The notes below the pieces were generated by a model. The model was not told where the DNA came from, ran no database searches, and worked only from the letters and a program-made list of their open reading frames with translations. Position numbers and translations under genes: made by a program. Below, in pieces: positions 13,985-24,846 of a stretch of 64,000 nt of DNA. The first letter of the stretch is position 1, and the number at the start of each line of letters is the position of its first letter. Source of the DNA: Bostrychus sinensis (taxonomy: Eukaryota > Chordata > Actinopteri > Gobiiformes > Eleotridae); contig CM036245.1 in NCBI GenBank assembly GCA_020698575.1, positions 1,718,620 through 1,782,619 on the forward strand, given 5' to 3'.

Positions 13985-15365
13985 CTAACCTTAACCATTC
14001 CTTTGGTAGCCCTAACCCTAACCAATGGGCAAATTCGGCCTCTTCTAATTAATTCACATAGTGCTTGATTAAAAACTAAATACGATGCCCTAACCCTGTA
14101 ATCTTTCCTAACCTTAACCATTCCTTTGGTAGCCCTAACCCTAACCAATGGGCAAATTCGGCCTTTTCTAAATTATATCCCTGCCCTGGTCTTGAACCTA
14201 ACCATAACCACTTCTCTGCTGGCCCTAACCCTAACCAATTGCTTAATTAGGACCCCAAATTAATCCTATTTCTTTCACTAATTTATAGCCCTAGTTTGTG
14301 CAGTCTTAACGTTGATCGAGAAGTCTTAACGTTGATCGTGAGTCTTAAACGTTGATCATGCAGTCTTAAACGTTGATTGTGAAGTCTAAACGTTGATTGT
14401 GCAGTTCTAAACGTTGAATGTGAAGTCCTAAACGCAGGATTGTGAAGTCTTAAACCGCAATTGGTGATGTCTTGACACCATTGTTGTCTCTGGGTTCTCA
14501 GAGTCTTTTTCTTTTGGGTTTTCTTCTTGGTTTACATTATAAAATATAGTTTAATTTTGAACCCTATTAGACATTTGTTGGGATTTTGGGAATTTCATTT
14601 GAATTTATCCCCACTTTTCTAGACTCTGAGAACTCATTGAACTTGATAATAAACTTACTTGCGTGTTTGTGAGCCACTTTGGTTGTTCATCTGTAGGATT
14701 GTGTTGTTTTGGGTCCTTGTCTTGTTCAGTTTATTCCAGTGACACTTCGGTCTTGTTTACATGTGGATTTCATCTAATTGTCGGGCACCTGTCTGTTTTT
14801 ACATTTGACCTACTTTTGTCTCTGTCATACTGTTCGCTTGGGGTTTTGGGAGAGGCCCCAAGGCTCTAATTCATGGCTTTTTGAGTTCATTTAGTAAAAA
14901 AACGCATGTGAAGTGAGTACCCTAAGTACAATTAAAAACAAAAAACAAAAAAAACAAAAAATAAAAAATAAAAAAATAAAAAAATAATAAAAAAATAAAA
15001 AATAAATAAAACGTAAAAAATGAATTAATTCATGTTGGAGTCCTCCTTGGTTAAAAGCTCAGTTCATGTGGTATAAAAAACAATTCATAGTGTCAATAAA
15101 TTACTTTAAGTCTTGTTTTGGTCTTGTTTGTTCTCTGTACTTTTCCACTCTCCCCCTGTCTGCTGTTTTCGTCAGAGCCAATAGGAGCACACACACAGGG
15201 AAGGGGTGGTGCCCAGGCATGTCCTTGCAGACTCTGCTCTCCTCCCAGATCATATTGAGCCTCTTCCATTGCACGGCACTGTCTGATTGCGCTTTAGCTA
15301 CGATTAGTTGCCCTGTGTGCCTATAGTGCCCAGCCTGAAGAAGACCAGACCCTGGTCGAAACGTC
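13985..15365 (+). mobile_element. 5'-truncated PLE copy at the left end of the array
   Basis: It begins inside a 125-bp repeat (CTAACCTTAACCATTCC) directly after the decaying minisatellite. It then carries two 125-bp repeats, the 20-bp AAACGTTGAT repeats (about 14301-14462), the rest of the 3' region, the A-rich tract (14930-15010) and the pLTR up to the ribozyme cleavage site. No ORF sequence of this copy is present. Confidence 0.85.
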
Positions 15366-15376
15366 GCGACGGGCAC
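15326..15376 (+). ncRNA. Hammerhead ribozyme (PLE type), unit 1 boundary
   Basis: The outer stem I pairs GTGCCC (15326-15331) with GGGCAC (15371-15376), and inner GC pairs with GC. The core CTGAAGA is at 15335-15341, followed by one extra A. Stem II pairs GACCAG (15343-15348) with CTGGTC (15352-15357) over an ACC loop. Then come GAA, palindromic ACGT and C, giving predicted cleavage after C15365. The self-complementary stem III is expected to act in a dimer, as proposed for animal PLE hammerheads. It defines the unit boundary and could cut multimeric transcripts into monomers. Confidence 0.8.
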
Positions 15377-15499
15377 TGTACGTTTTTGGCTCTTTTTTAC
15401 AACAAAAAGGTTTTTTTAAAAACCAGCTCCCCCTTTTTGTTGTTTTGTTTAATTTTAACCTTATTTTTGGTTCATTTATTTACATTTTTTTATTTTGGG

Positions 15500-15507
15500 T
15501 ATAAAAA
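15500..15507 (+). promoter_or_regulatory. TATA-like box upstream of ORF1
   Basis: TATAAAAA lies 32 bp before the ORF1 ATG (15532) and recurs in every unit. A start about 30 bp downstream would give an almost leaderless ORF1 mRNA. A second TATAAAAAA sits near 15072. Which of them works is unknown. Confidence 0.35.
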
Positions 15508-15531
15508 ACCCCTAATTGCTCTGCCCCAGCC

Positions 15532-17900
15532 ATGAGGGGCCAAGATTACGGAGAGACGGAGGTGTGGCGCCGTCGCGGGCCGCGACGGTGCACGGGATCT
15601 CGGCCGAGACCCACACACAGGGCGTTCACACCATAGGGCGATGGACCGTGCCTCGCCTGTCTCCTCGCGGAGACAAGCACATTTTAGATCTTCTAACTCG
15701 CCTGTGCCTCCTCCTGTGTCCGGTGCACGCCGTTTCCAGTCTCCGAATCGCCGTTACTCGCCTGAACCCAGACCGTACACTTACGCAGACGCGGTCAGGC
15801 GACCCCCGCGGGGACCAGCCCCGAACAGAGAGTGGGCCAGAGCTACGCGACCCCAGCAGACGCGTCGCTATGACTCTGGTTCACGTAACAGACGCCAGCC
15901 AACGCGTTATGACTCTGGTTCACGTAACAGACGCCAGTCTCCGCGTCGTTACGACTCCGGTTCACGTTCTAGGCCGCAACAACGCGTACGTGACCGCGTA
16001 AACCGAGCTCCTCGTCCGCGCGACCGGGACGATCGAGCTCCTCGCATTCGTGGACGCCGTGGGCGTCCCCGACGAGAGGATTCTTCTCCTCGGGGCCGCG
16101 CACGGGACCCACAAGACCCTCCGCAACAGGCCGCGGGCCCGCTGTTGGGCAAATTAATCAGACAACTGTTCAAACTAATCAAAGTCAGGCACCATCTCAC
16201 CAACATCACTGACTCCTACAGCCATAACGGGCCTCCCAGCATAGCCCGTATGGTCATCCAGTTGTCTGAAATGGTTAAACCGGCCTCTCCTACGCAGGCT
16301 ACACGGGACAAGATAACGGGCAATGCCAAAAATTGGGGTTACGTCACACTACAGATATTACAGGAACATTATGAACAAGAGTGGCAGGTTTTGCTGTTAG
16401 AACTTCAACGTGACTATCACACGAACTGGCAAGAGGCCTTTGATGTGGCTGAACGCTGGTCTAGACGCAGCCTGCCTAAACTCACGCGTATTGTTCTGCA
16501 GACCACTCGTGACTTGATCTCCGCAGCTTTGGAGCCGTCACGTTCAGTTGACACTCAGCCCTGCGTTTTGGCACAAGTTGACCCACAAGCCGTGGCTCAA
16601 CCGCAGTTGCAAGGCCCCCAGCCCTTGCCCGTGCAGTCCACTGTTCCACACTCACACTCAGTCCCTTCTACGCATCAACAACAACAACAACTACAGGCTG
16701 CTCCTCAGCCACAACTGCAGTCTACGCGCGCACTCCCACAATTACGCCTGTCTCCTACGCCGTCAGCCGTCAGTGCGCCACTGCTACGAGTTGGTCCAGA
16801 CGCATACGGCTCAAATTCACGCTGTACAGCTCTCACCAAATAATCCCTTTTACGCAGAACAGAGCCGGCGTCATGAGATTGAACCTGCGGCAAATCCGCC
16901 CCAGGTCCAGTCTCGAGAGGTGGTCGCGCAGTCTCGTGACTCTGGACCGCAGGCCCCGGCCCTACCGTCTGGGGTTTTGGACCTGATGGGTCCTTGGCCT
17001 CCGTTCGAGGACACCTCTCTCACAGGTTTAGCTCCAATTGAGCCACAGTCAGTCCAGGGAGTGCAGCCCTCGCGCACAGAACCGCCTGTTACATCGGCCG
17101 AGGACGCAACGTTGGCTCCGCAGCCTCTGGAGCAAAGGCCACCTAGGCGCCTGCTCTTTCGGCTGCGGTTCTGCCCGCGTCAGAGTTTGACGGCACTGTG
17201 TGCGAGGACCCAGACACGCGCCCTGACCCTCAGACTTCCACCCCTGCTCCGGCCCAGGTGGACTCAGCACAAATCATTTCTCCTCTGGACCAAGAAGCCC
17301 TATCTGAACTCGTATCCATTGAGCAGTCCACTCTGAGCCTGAACAGGAGTCTTGGCCAATTCTCAGTCACTAAGCACATTACGACCCAGAGAAAGTTCGC
17401 ACAATGGTCTCTGAAAGTGAACAGCAAATACTTGATCATTGGCGATTCAAATTTGGCGCGCATTGTCTCACACAACATTCCTGGCTTGCAAATTGAAAGC
17501 TTTCGGGCGCGACTTTTTTACACGCGGCCCACCTGCTGCAATTTGCTGTTAGCACTGTGCGTGTGGAACAGCTGGTTCTGTCTTTTGGCATTGTGAGCAG
17601 AGGCCAGCGGGCAAAGGCTACCACTATTAAGCAACTACAGAAGGCCATAAGATCAGCTAAAAACCGCTTCCCTTATGCCGCTCTGTACGTGCCTCAACTC
17701 AACTACTCTCCAGCCTTGCCCTTTGACCACATAGTGAATCTGGACACTCTGAACGCATACATAGGGCGCAATGTGCCGTTCCTCCCTCCTTTGCCTCAAG
17801 ACAGATTCCACACTCGAACAGACAACGTTCACTGGACTCGGTCCACGGCCAAAACATGTTGGCTCACTGGATTGATATTTTAAAATCCCAGGCCCCGTAA
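15532..17900 (+). pseudogene. PLE ORF1 (SGNH-like), unit 1, frameshifted
   Basis: Same coding sequence as the intact ORF1 at 29396-31765 but broken by several one-base indels (near 15577, 16794, 17152 and 17505). The longest open piece is 15641-16843, covering the Arg/Ser-rich region and the helical middle. The GDSN motif is in a later frame. The indels sit in homopolymers, so this may be a consensus-error artefact. Confidence 0.85.
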
Positions 17901-17918
17901 GTGACAAAGTACAGGGGC
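17879..17918 (+). promoter_or_regulatory. Putative -1 frameshift signal, unit 1
   Basis: Slippery heptamer TTTAAAA (17879-17885), 6-nt spacer, then a stem of GCCCC (17892-17896) with GGGGC (17914-17918). Identical to the signal in units 2 and 3. Confidence 0.6.
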
Positions 17919-20136
17919 ATTCAGAGCCGGGCCCGACCCAGCCTAGTAACGTTGTTGTTTGTGTAAAGACTTCACTCCAACGCCCTCTCAGCTGTCCTTG
18001 TTGCAAAAAGGCCTCACGTTTGTTCCGGTTGTGGGCATCCCTAAACACCAGCGCTTGATTTTGCAACAAGACGTACAGATTTATCACCGTCGAATCGCTT
18101 GGCTTGCTACTTTGGTGTCAGGCCGCGCGTGAATGTTAAATCAGATCTCCAGAGGCGTTTTTGCCCCCCCTCAGAGTGGGTGCCGCCTCAGTCTCGCCTG
18201 CCACCGGAGTACAAGCTCCTTTGTAAGTTAGATGACGAGGCGTTGGATGAAGTCTACGTGAAGAAGAGTGAACATCCTAACATCTCCCAAGCCGAGTTTG
18301 ATGCCCTGCTGGAATTAAAAAACAATCAGATCTGGTCATCAAACCTGCTGACAAAGGGAGCGCAGTAGTGTTTGATGGACAGGTGTCAGTACGAGTTGGA
18401 GGCTGACAGACAGTTGGCAGATGCAGTCTACTACAAGCCTTTAGCAGGCCCCATTTTTCCTGAGTCTATTCCTCAGGTTCACGCGATCATTGATTCGCTG
18501 CATAGACAAAAGTTCATTTCTCTCAAACAAAAACGCTATTTAAAAGGCGAATTCGAGCCCCGGGCTCGCAAATTCTATATTTTGCCAAAAATACACAAAG
18601 AGCCCCACAAGTGGACTGTGCCTGGCGTGATCCACCCGGGCAGACCGATCGTGTCTGACTGCGGGAGCGACACGTACCAGACGGCAGAATACATTGACTT
18701 CTATCTAACGCCGCTGTCTGTACGCCACCCGTCCTACGTTAAAGACACAACACACTTTGTCCAGTCTGTGAAGTCCCTGTCGGTACCGGACTCAGCCATT
18801 TTCTTCAGCATCGACATTGACTCTCTCTACACCAACATTCCAATCCCTGCGGGCCTCCAGGCCGTACGAGACATCCTTGACCGGTACCCTGACTCTTCCC
18901 GACCTGACTCTGAGATACTGCAGTTACTCGAAATCAATCTGACTCGTAATGACTTTATTTTTAACGGGAAGTACTATTTGCAAATTAAGGGAACAGCTAT
19001 AGGGAAGCGCTTTGCGCCGGCCTACGCTAACATCTTTATGGCCCAGTGGGAGCAGGCCGCTCTCGCCAAGTGTCCCCAAAAAGCCCCTCCACTATCTCAG
19101 ATACTTGGACGACATATTTGGCGTGTGGACTCATTCGGAACAGGACTTTAGGACTTTTTTGGACATCCTGGACACTCACGACCCGTCTATCCGCATCAAG
19201 TACGAGTTCAGCGCACAATCCATCGACTTCTTGGACACGACTGTTTTCAAAGGCCCGGACTTCCCACTCACTCACCAGGTCGACGTCAAAGTGTTTTTTA
19301 AACCCACGGATAAGCACGCTTTACTCTATAAAACCAGTTTCCACCCCAGACACACCTTCTCTGGTCTGGTTAAATCGCAGTTAACTCGCTTTCACAGGAT
19401 CTGCTCCAGGTCTGAAGATTTCAGGTCTGCTGTTAAGATTCTGTTTGAAGCCTTGTCAGGCCGTGGCTACTCTCGTCAGTTTTCTGAGACAATGTTACCG
19501 TGACTTTAAAAACAAGACTCTCACTTTGACCGCTGTACAGGAGGACAAGGACATTATTCCCCTCATTACGACCTTCTCGACTGTAGCTCGTAGAGTCAAC
19601 TCGGTGCTGAAGAAAAATTATGAGCTCATGATCACACAACAGGACTTCTGGCCAACATCAGGTCATTTCCGCCTACAGAAAGAACAGATGTCTGAAGGAC
19701 TTTTTAGTGAGAGCTGCCTTTGCCCGTAGTGAGGCCTTTTGAAAGCAGACCTCTCTCTCAGACATCTTTGTACGTCTAAATTATGTCCAGAGGCCACTCC
19801 ACGAAAAGGGTCTTTACAATCACGCAGGCCTTCACTCCACAGGTCTCAATGTGGTTATTTGCTCTTTTGTGAAGTGTGCGGCAAACAATACGTGGGTGAA
19901 TCTGGTAACTCCATTTTAACAAGGTTCACTCAACATAGGTACAATTTCAGGCATGGGGTCAAGATCTATACGCCCTTGGTCTCTCACGTTCAGCTGCACG
20001 GGGCTCAGGCCATCAGAGTGGCAGGCCTGCAGTACAATTCGCATTGGTTGGCCTCGGACAGAAAGCGTATAGAAAAACATTGGATTAACAGTTTAAAAAC
20101 AGACACCCCCATGGCCTTAACCTTAAGTTTGGCTAG
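17886..20136 (+). pseudogene. PLE ORF2 (RT/GIY-YIG), unit 1, frameshifted
   Basis: Corresponds to the ORF2 of unit 2 but is split by single-base changes near 18117, 18327, 18372, 19076, 19485, 19644, 19713 and 19850. The RT segments with PKIHK, the IDIDSLYTNIP motif A, YLDD and the GIY-YIG region are all still recognisable in different frames. A substitution near 18632 changes IPPGRP to IHPGRP. As written it cannot give a full protein. Confidence 0.88.
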
Positions 20137-20315
20137 TCCTGTTGTTTGCATGTTGTTCACTCTTCTTCTACTACTGTTGTTGTCTTCTTGTTGCCCATTT
20201 GTTTGTCAGTGTCACTGGATCTGTCTTTGTCTCTGGTTGGGTTGTTCATGTCCTGTCTGGGCAGTTTCGGGATGTGCGGATCACTGGAAGAGGGCTGGAT
20301 TCCCCTGGTACTTGG

Positions 20316-20344
20316 CCCACGCTCGGCCTTCGGCCGAGCATGGG
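20316..20344 (+). other. Strong hairpin after ORF2, unit 1
   Basis: GCTCGGCC-TTC-GGCCGAGC with outer CCCA/TGGG pairing, located about 180 bp after the ORF2 stop and directly before the 125-bp repeats. Conserved in every unit. Confidence 0.75.
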
Positions 20345-21110
20345 TTAATTCACATTAGTGCTTGATTAAAAACTAAATATGATGCCCTAGCCCTTTAATC
20401 TTTCCTAACCTTAACCATTCCTTTTGGTAGCCCTAACCCTAACAATGGGCAAATTCGGCCTCTTCCAAATTAATTCACATTAGTGCTTGATTAAAAACTA
20501 AATATGATGCCCTAGCCCTGTAATCTTCCCTAACCTTAACCATTCCTTTGGTAGCCCTAACCCTAACCAATGGGCAAATTCGGCCTCTTCTAAATTAATT
20601 CACATTAGTGCTTGATTAAAAACTAAATATGATGTCCTAGCCCTGTAATCTTCCCTAACCTTAACCATTCCTTTGTAGCCCTAACCCTAACCAATGGACA
20701 AATTCGGCCTCTTCTAAATTAATTCACATTAGTGCTTGATTAAAAACTAAATATGATGCCCTAGCCCTGTAATCTTCCCTAACCTTAACCATTCCTTTGG
20801 TAGCCCTAACCCTAACCAATGGGCAAATTCGGCCTCTTCTAAATTAATTCACATTAGTGCTTGATTAAAAACTAAATATGATGCCCTAGCCCTTTAATCT
20901 TCCCTAACCTTAAACCATTCCTTTGGTAGCCCTAACCCTAACCAATGGGCAAATTCGGCCTCTTCTAAATTAATTCACATTAGTGCTTGATTAAAAACTA
21001 AATACGATGCCCTAACTCTGTAATCTTTCCTAACCTTAACCATTCCTTTGGTAGCCCTAACCCTAACCATTGGGCAAATTCGGCCTCTTCTAAATTATAT
21101 CCCTGCCCTG
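20345..21110 (+). repeat. 125-bp repeats with telomeric seeds, unit 1 (six copies)
   Basis: Six tandem copies of a 125-bp unit running from ATTCACATTAGTGC to GGCCTCTTCTAAATTA. Each contains CCCTAACCCTAACC, slightly over two C-strand telomere repeats, plus CCTAACCTTAACC. One copy reads ACAATGG and another ACAATGGGC because of one-base losses. Confidence 0.95.
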
Positions 21111-21220
21111 GTCTTGAACCTAACCATAACCACTTCTCTGCTGCCCTAACCCTAACCAATTGCTTAATTAGGACCCCAAATTAATCCTATTTCTTTCACT
21201 AATTTATAGCCCTAGTTGTG

Positions 21221-21385
21221 CAGTCTTAAACGTTGATCGAGAAGTCTTAAACGTTGATCGTGAAGTCTTAAACGTTGATCATGCAGTCTTAAACGTTGAT
21301 TGTGAAGTCTTAAACGTTGATTGTGCAGTTCTAAACGTTGAATGTGAAGTCCTAAACGCAGGATTGTGAAGTCTTAAACCGCAAT
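21221..21385 (+). repeat. 20-bp AAACGTTGAT repeats, unit 1
   Basis: About seven copies of an AGTCTTAAACGTTGATCGTG-like unit in the 3' region, decaying toward the right. Confidence 0.9.
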
Positions 21386-22254
21386 TGGTGATGTCTTGAA
21401 CACCATTGTTGTCTCTGGGTTCTCAGAGTCTTTTTCTTTTGGGTTTTCTTCTTGGTTTACATTATAAAATATAGTTTAATTTTTGAACCCTATTAGACAT
21501 TTGTTGGGATTTTGGGAATTTCATTTGAATTTATCCCCACTTTTCTAGACTCTGAGAACTCATTGAACTTGATAATAAACTTACTTGCGTGTTTGTGAGC
21601 CACTTTGTTGTTCATCTGTAGGATTGTGTTGTTTTGGGTCCTTGTCTTTGTTCAGTTTATTCCAGTGACACTTCGGTCTTGTTTACATGTGGATTTCATC
21701 TAATTGTCGGGCACCTGTCTGTTTTTACATTTGACCTACTTTTGTCTCTGTCATACTGTTCGCTTGGGGTTTTTGGGAGAGGCCCCAAGGCTCTAATTCA
21801 TGGCTTTTTGAGTTCATTTAGTAAAAAAACGCATGTGAAGTGAGTACCCTAAGTACAATTAAAAACAAAAAAACAAAAAAACAAAAAAATAAAAAAATAA
21901 AAAAATAAAAAAATAATAAAAAAATAAAAATAAATAAAACGTAAAAAATGAATTAATTCATGTTGGAGTCCTCCTTGGTTAAAAAGCTCAGTTCATGTGG
22001 TATAAAAAACAATTCATAGTGTCAATAAATTACTTTAAGTCTTGTTTTGGTCTTGTTTGTTCTCTGTACTTTTCCACTCTCCCCCTGTCTGCTGTTTTCG
22101 TCAGAGCCAATAGGAGCACACACACAGGGAAGGGGTGGTGCCCAGGCATGTCCTTGCAGACTCTGCTCTCCTCCCAGATCATATTGAGCCTCTTCCATTG
22201 CACGGCACTGTCTGATTGCGCTTTAGCTACGATTAGTTGCCCTGTGTGCCTATA

Positions 22255-22305
22255 GTGCCCAGCCTGAAGAAGACCAGACCCTGGTCGAAACGTCGCGACG
22301 GGCAC
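22255..22305 (+). ncRNA. Hammerhead ribozyme (PLE type), unit 1/2 boundary
   Basis: Identical in core and stems to the motif at 15326-15376. Predicted cleavage follows C22294. Confidence 0.8.
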
Positions 22306-22458
22306 TGTACGTTTTTGGCTCTTTTTTACAACAAAAGGTTTTTTTAAAAACCAGCTCCCCCTTTTTGTTTGTTTTGTTTAATTTTAACCTTATTTTGGTT
22401 CATTTATTTACATTTTTTATTTTGGGTATAAAAAACCCCTAATTGCTCTGCCCCAGCC

Positions 22459-24828
22459 ATGAGGGGCCAAGATTACGGAGAGACGGAGGTGTGGCGCCGT
22501 CGCGGCCGCGACGGTGCACGGGATCTCGGCCGAGACCCACACACAGGGCGTTCACACCATAGGGCGATGGACCGTGCCTCGCCTGTCTCCTCGCGGAGAC
22601 AAGCACATTTTAGATCTTCTAACTCGCCTGTGCCTCCTCCTGTGTCCGGTGCACGCCGTTTCCAGTCTCCGAATCGCCGTTACTCGCCTGAACCCAGACC
22701 GTACACTTACGCAGACGCGGTCAGGCGACCCCCGCGGGGACCAGCCCCGAACAGAGAGTGGGCCAGAGCTACGCGACCCCAGCAGACGCGTCGCTATGAC
22801 TCTGGTTCACGTAACAGACGCCAGCCAACGCGTTATGACTCTGGTTCACGTAACAGACGCCAGTCTCCGCGTCGTTACGACTCCGGTTCACGTTCTAGGC
22901 CGCAACAACGCGTACGTGACCGCGTAAACCGAGCTCCTCGTCCGCGCGACCGGGACGATCGAGCTCCTCGCATTCGTGGACGCCGTGGGCGTCCCCGACG
23001 AGAGGATTCTTCTCCTCGGGGCCGCGCACGGGACCCACAAGACCCTCCGCAACAGGCCGCGGGCCCGCTGTTGGGCAAATTAATCAGACAACTGTTCAAA
23101 CTAATCAAAGTCAGGCACCATCTCACCAACATCACTGACTCCTACAGCCATAACGGGCCTCCCAGCATAGCCCGTATGGTCATCCAGTTGTCTGAAATGG
23201 TTAAACCGGCCTCTCCTACGCAGGCTACACGGGACAAGATAACGGGCAATGCCAAAAATTGGGGTTACGTCACACTACAGATATTACAGGAACATTATGA
23301 ACAAGAGTGGCAGGTTTTGCTGTTAGAACTTCAACGTGACTATCACACGAACTGGCAAGAGGCCTTTGATGTGGCTGAACGCTGGTCTAGACGCAGCCTG
23401 CCTAAACTCACGCGTATTGTTCTGCAGACCACTCGTGACTTGATCTCCGCAGCTTTGGAGCCGTCACGTTCAGTTGACACTCAGCCCTGCGTTTTGGCAC
23501 AAGTTGACCCACAAGCCGTGGCTCAACCGCAGTTGCAAGGCCCCCAGCCCTTGCCCGTGCAGTCCACTGTTCCACACTCACACTCAGTCCCTTCTACGCA
23601 TCAACAACAACAACAACTACAGGCTGCTCCTCAGCCACAACTGCAGTCTACGCGCGCACTCCCACAATTACGCCTGTCTCCTACGCCGTCAGCCGTCAGT
23701 GCGCCACTGCTACGAGTGGTCCAGACGCATACGGCTCAAATTCACGCTGTACAGCTCTCACCAAATAATCCCTTTTACGCAGAACAGAGCCGGCGTCATG
23801 AGATTGAACCTGCGGCAAATCCGCCCCAGGTCCAGTCTCGAGAGGTGGTCGCGCAGTCTCGTGACTCTGGGACCGCAGGCCCCGGCCCTACCGTCTGGGG
23901 TTTTGGACCTGATGGGTCCTTGGCCTCCGTTCGAGGACACCTCTCTCACAGGTTTAGCTCCAATTGAGCCACAGTCAGTCCAGGGAGTGCAGCCCTCGCG
24001 CACAGAACCGCCTGTTACATCGGCCGAGGACGCAACGTTGGCTCCGCAGCCTCTGGAGCAAGGCCACCTAGGCGCCCTGCTCTTTCGGCTGCGGTTCTGC
24101 CCGCGTCAGAGTTTGACGGCACTGTGTGCGAGGACCCAGACACGCGCCCTGACCCTCAGACTTCCACCCCTGCTCCGGCCCAGGTGGACTCAGCACAAAT
24201 CATTTCTCCTCTGGACCAAGAAGCCCTATCTGAACTCGTATCCATTGAGCAGTCCACTCTGAGCCTGAACAGGAGTCTTGGCCAATTCTCAGTCACTAAG
24301 CACATTACGACCCAGAGAAAGTTCGCACAATGGTCTCTGAAAGTGAACAGCAAATACTTGATCATTGGCGATTCAAATTTGGCGCGCATTGTCTCACACA
24401 ACATTCCTGGCTTGCAAATTGAAAGCTTTCCGGGCGCGACTTTTTTACACGCGGCCCACCTGCTGCAATTTGCTGTTAGCACTGTGCGTGTGGAACAGCT
24501 GGTTCTGTCTTTTGGCATTGTGAGCAGAGGCCAGCGGGCAAAGGCTACCACTATTAAGCAACTACAGAAGGCCATAAGATCAGCTAAAAACCGCTTCCCT
24601 TATGCCGCTCTGTACGTGCCTCAACTCAACTACTCTCCAGCCTTGCCCTTTGACCACATAGTGAATCTGGACACTCTGAACGCATACATAGGGCGCAATG
24701 TGCCGTTCCTCCCTCCTTTGCCTCAAGACAGATTCCACACTCGAACAGACAACGTTCACTGGACTCGGTCCACGGCCCAAAACATGTTGGCTCACTGGAT
24801 TGATATTTTAAAATCCCAGGCCCCGTAA
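22459..24828 (+). pseudogene. PLE ORF1 (SGNH-like), unit 2, two frameshifts
   Basis: Starts with the same ATG context (CAGCC then ATGAGGGG) as unit 3. The first 502-codon stretch (22459-23967) is normal until an extra G near 23870. A lost A near 24061 restores the frame, so only about 65 codons of the linker are misread, and the SGNH part (24124-24828) is in the original frame. The frame is therefore only locally damaged. Confidence 0.88.
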
Positions 24829-24846
24829 GTGACAAAGTACAGGGGC
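24807..24846 (+). promoter_or_regulatory. Putative -1 frameshift signal, unit 2
   Basis: T TTA AAA (24807-24813) in the ORF1 frame, a 6-nt spacer, then GCCCC (24820-24824) paired with GGGGC (24842-24846). The ORF1 stop (24826-24828) lies in the loop. Confidence 0.6.

Larger units (their letters stand above)
15366..22294 (+). mobile_element. Penelope-like element, unit 1 (6929 bp)
   Basis: Full-length unit in the order rest of pLTR, ORF1, ORF2, hairpin, six 125-bp repeats, 20-bp repeats, A-rich tract, pLTR. It is the most damaged of the three units. Relative to unit 3 it has one-base changes such as an extra G near 15577, an extra T near 16794, a lost C near 17505, a lost C near 18327 and an extra T near 18372, mostly in homopolymers. 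Confidence 0.9.

Noticed and set aside
6998..14068. Leu/Tyr/Thr-rich ORFs in the minisatellite
   Set aside because: Periodic translations of the 29-bp repeat. They start and stop with repeat variants.
15066..15326. 86-codon ORF repeated in each pLTR
   Set aside because: Within the non-coding pLTR. No domain, and identical only because the units are identical.
22514..22927. 137-codon alternative-frame ORF inside PLE ORF1 and the 262-codon one at 23474
   Set aside because: They are shadows of ORF1 caused by its biased Arg/Ser/Gln codons. ORF1 carries the motifs and is longer.
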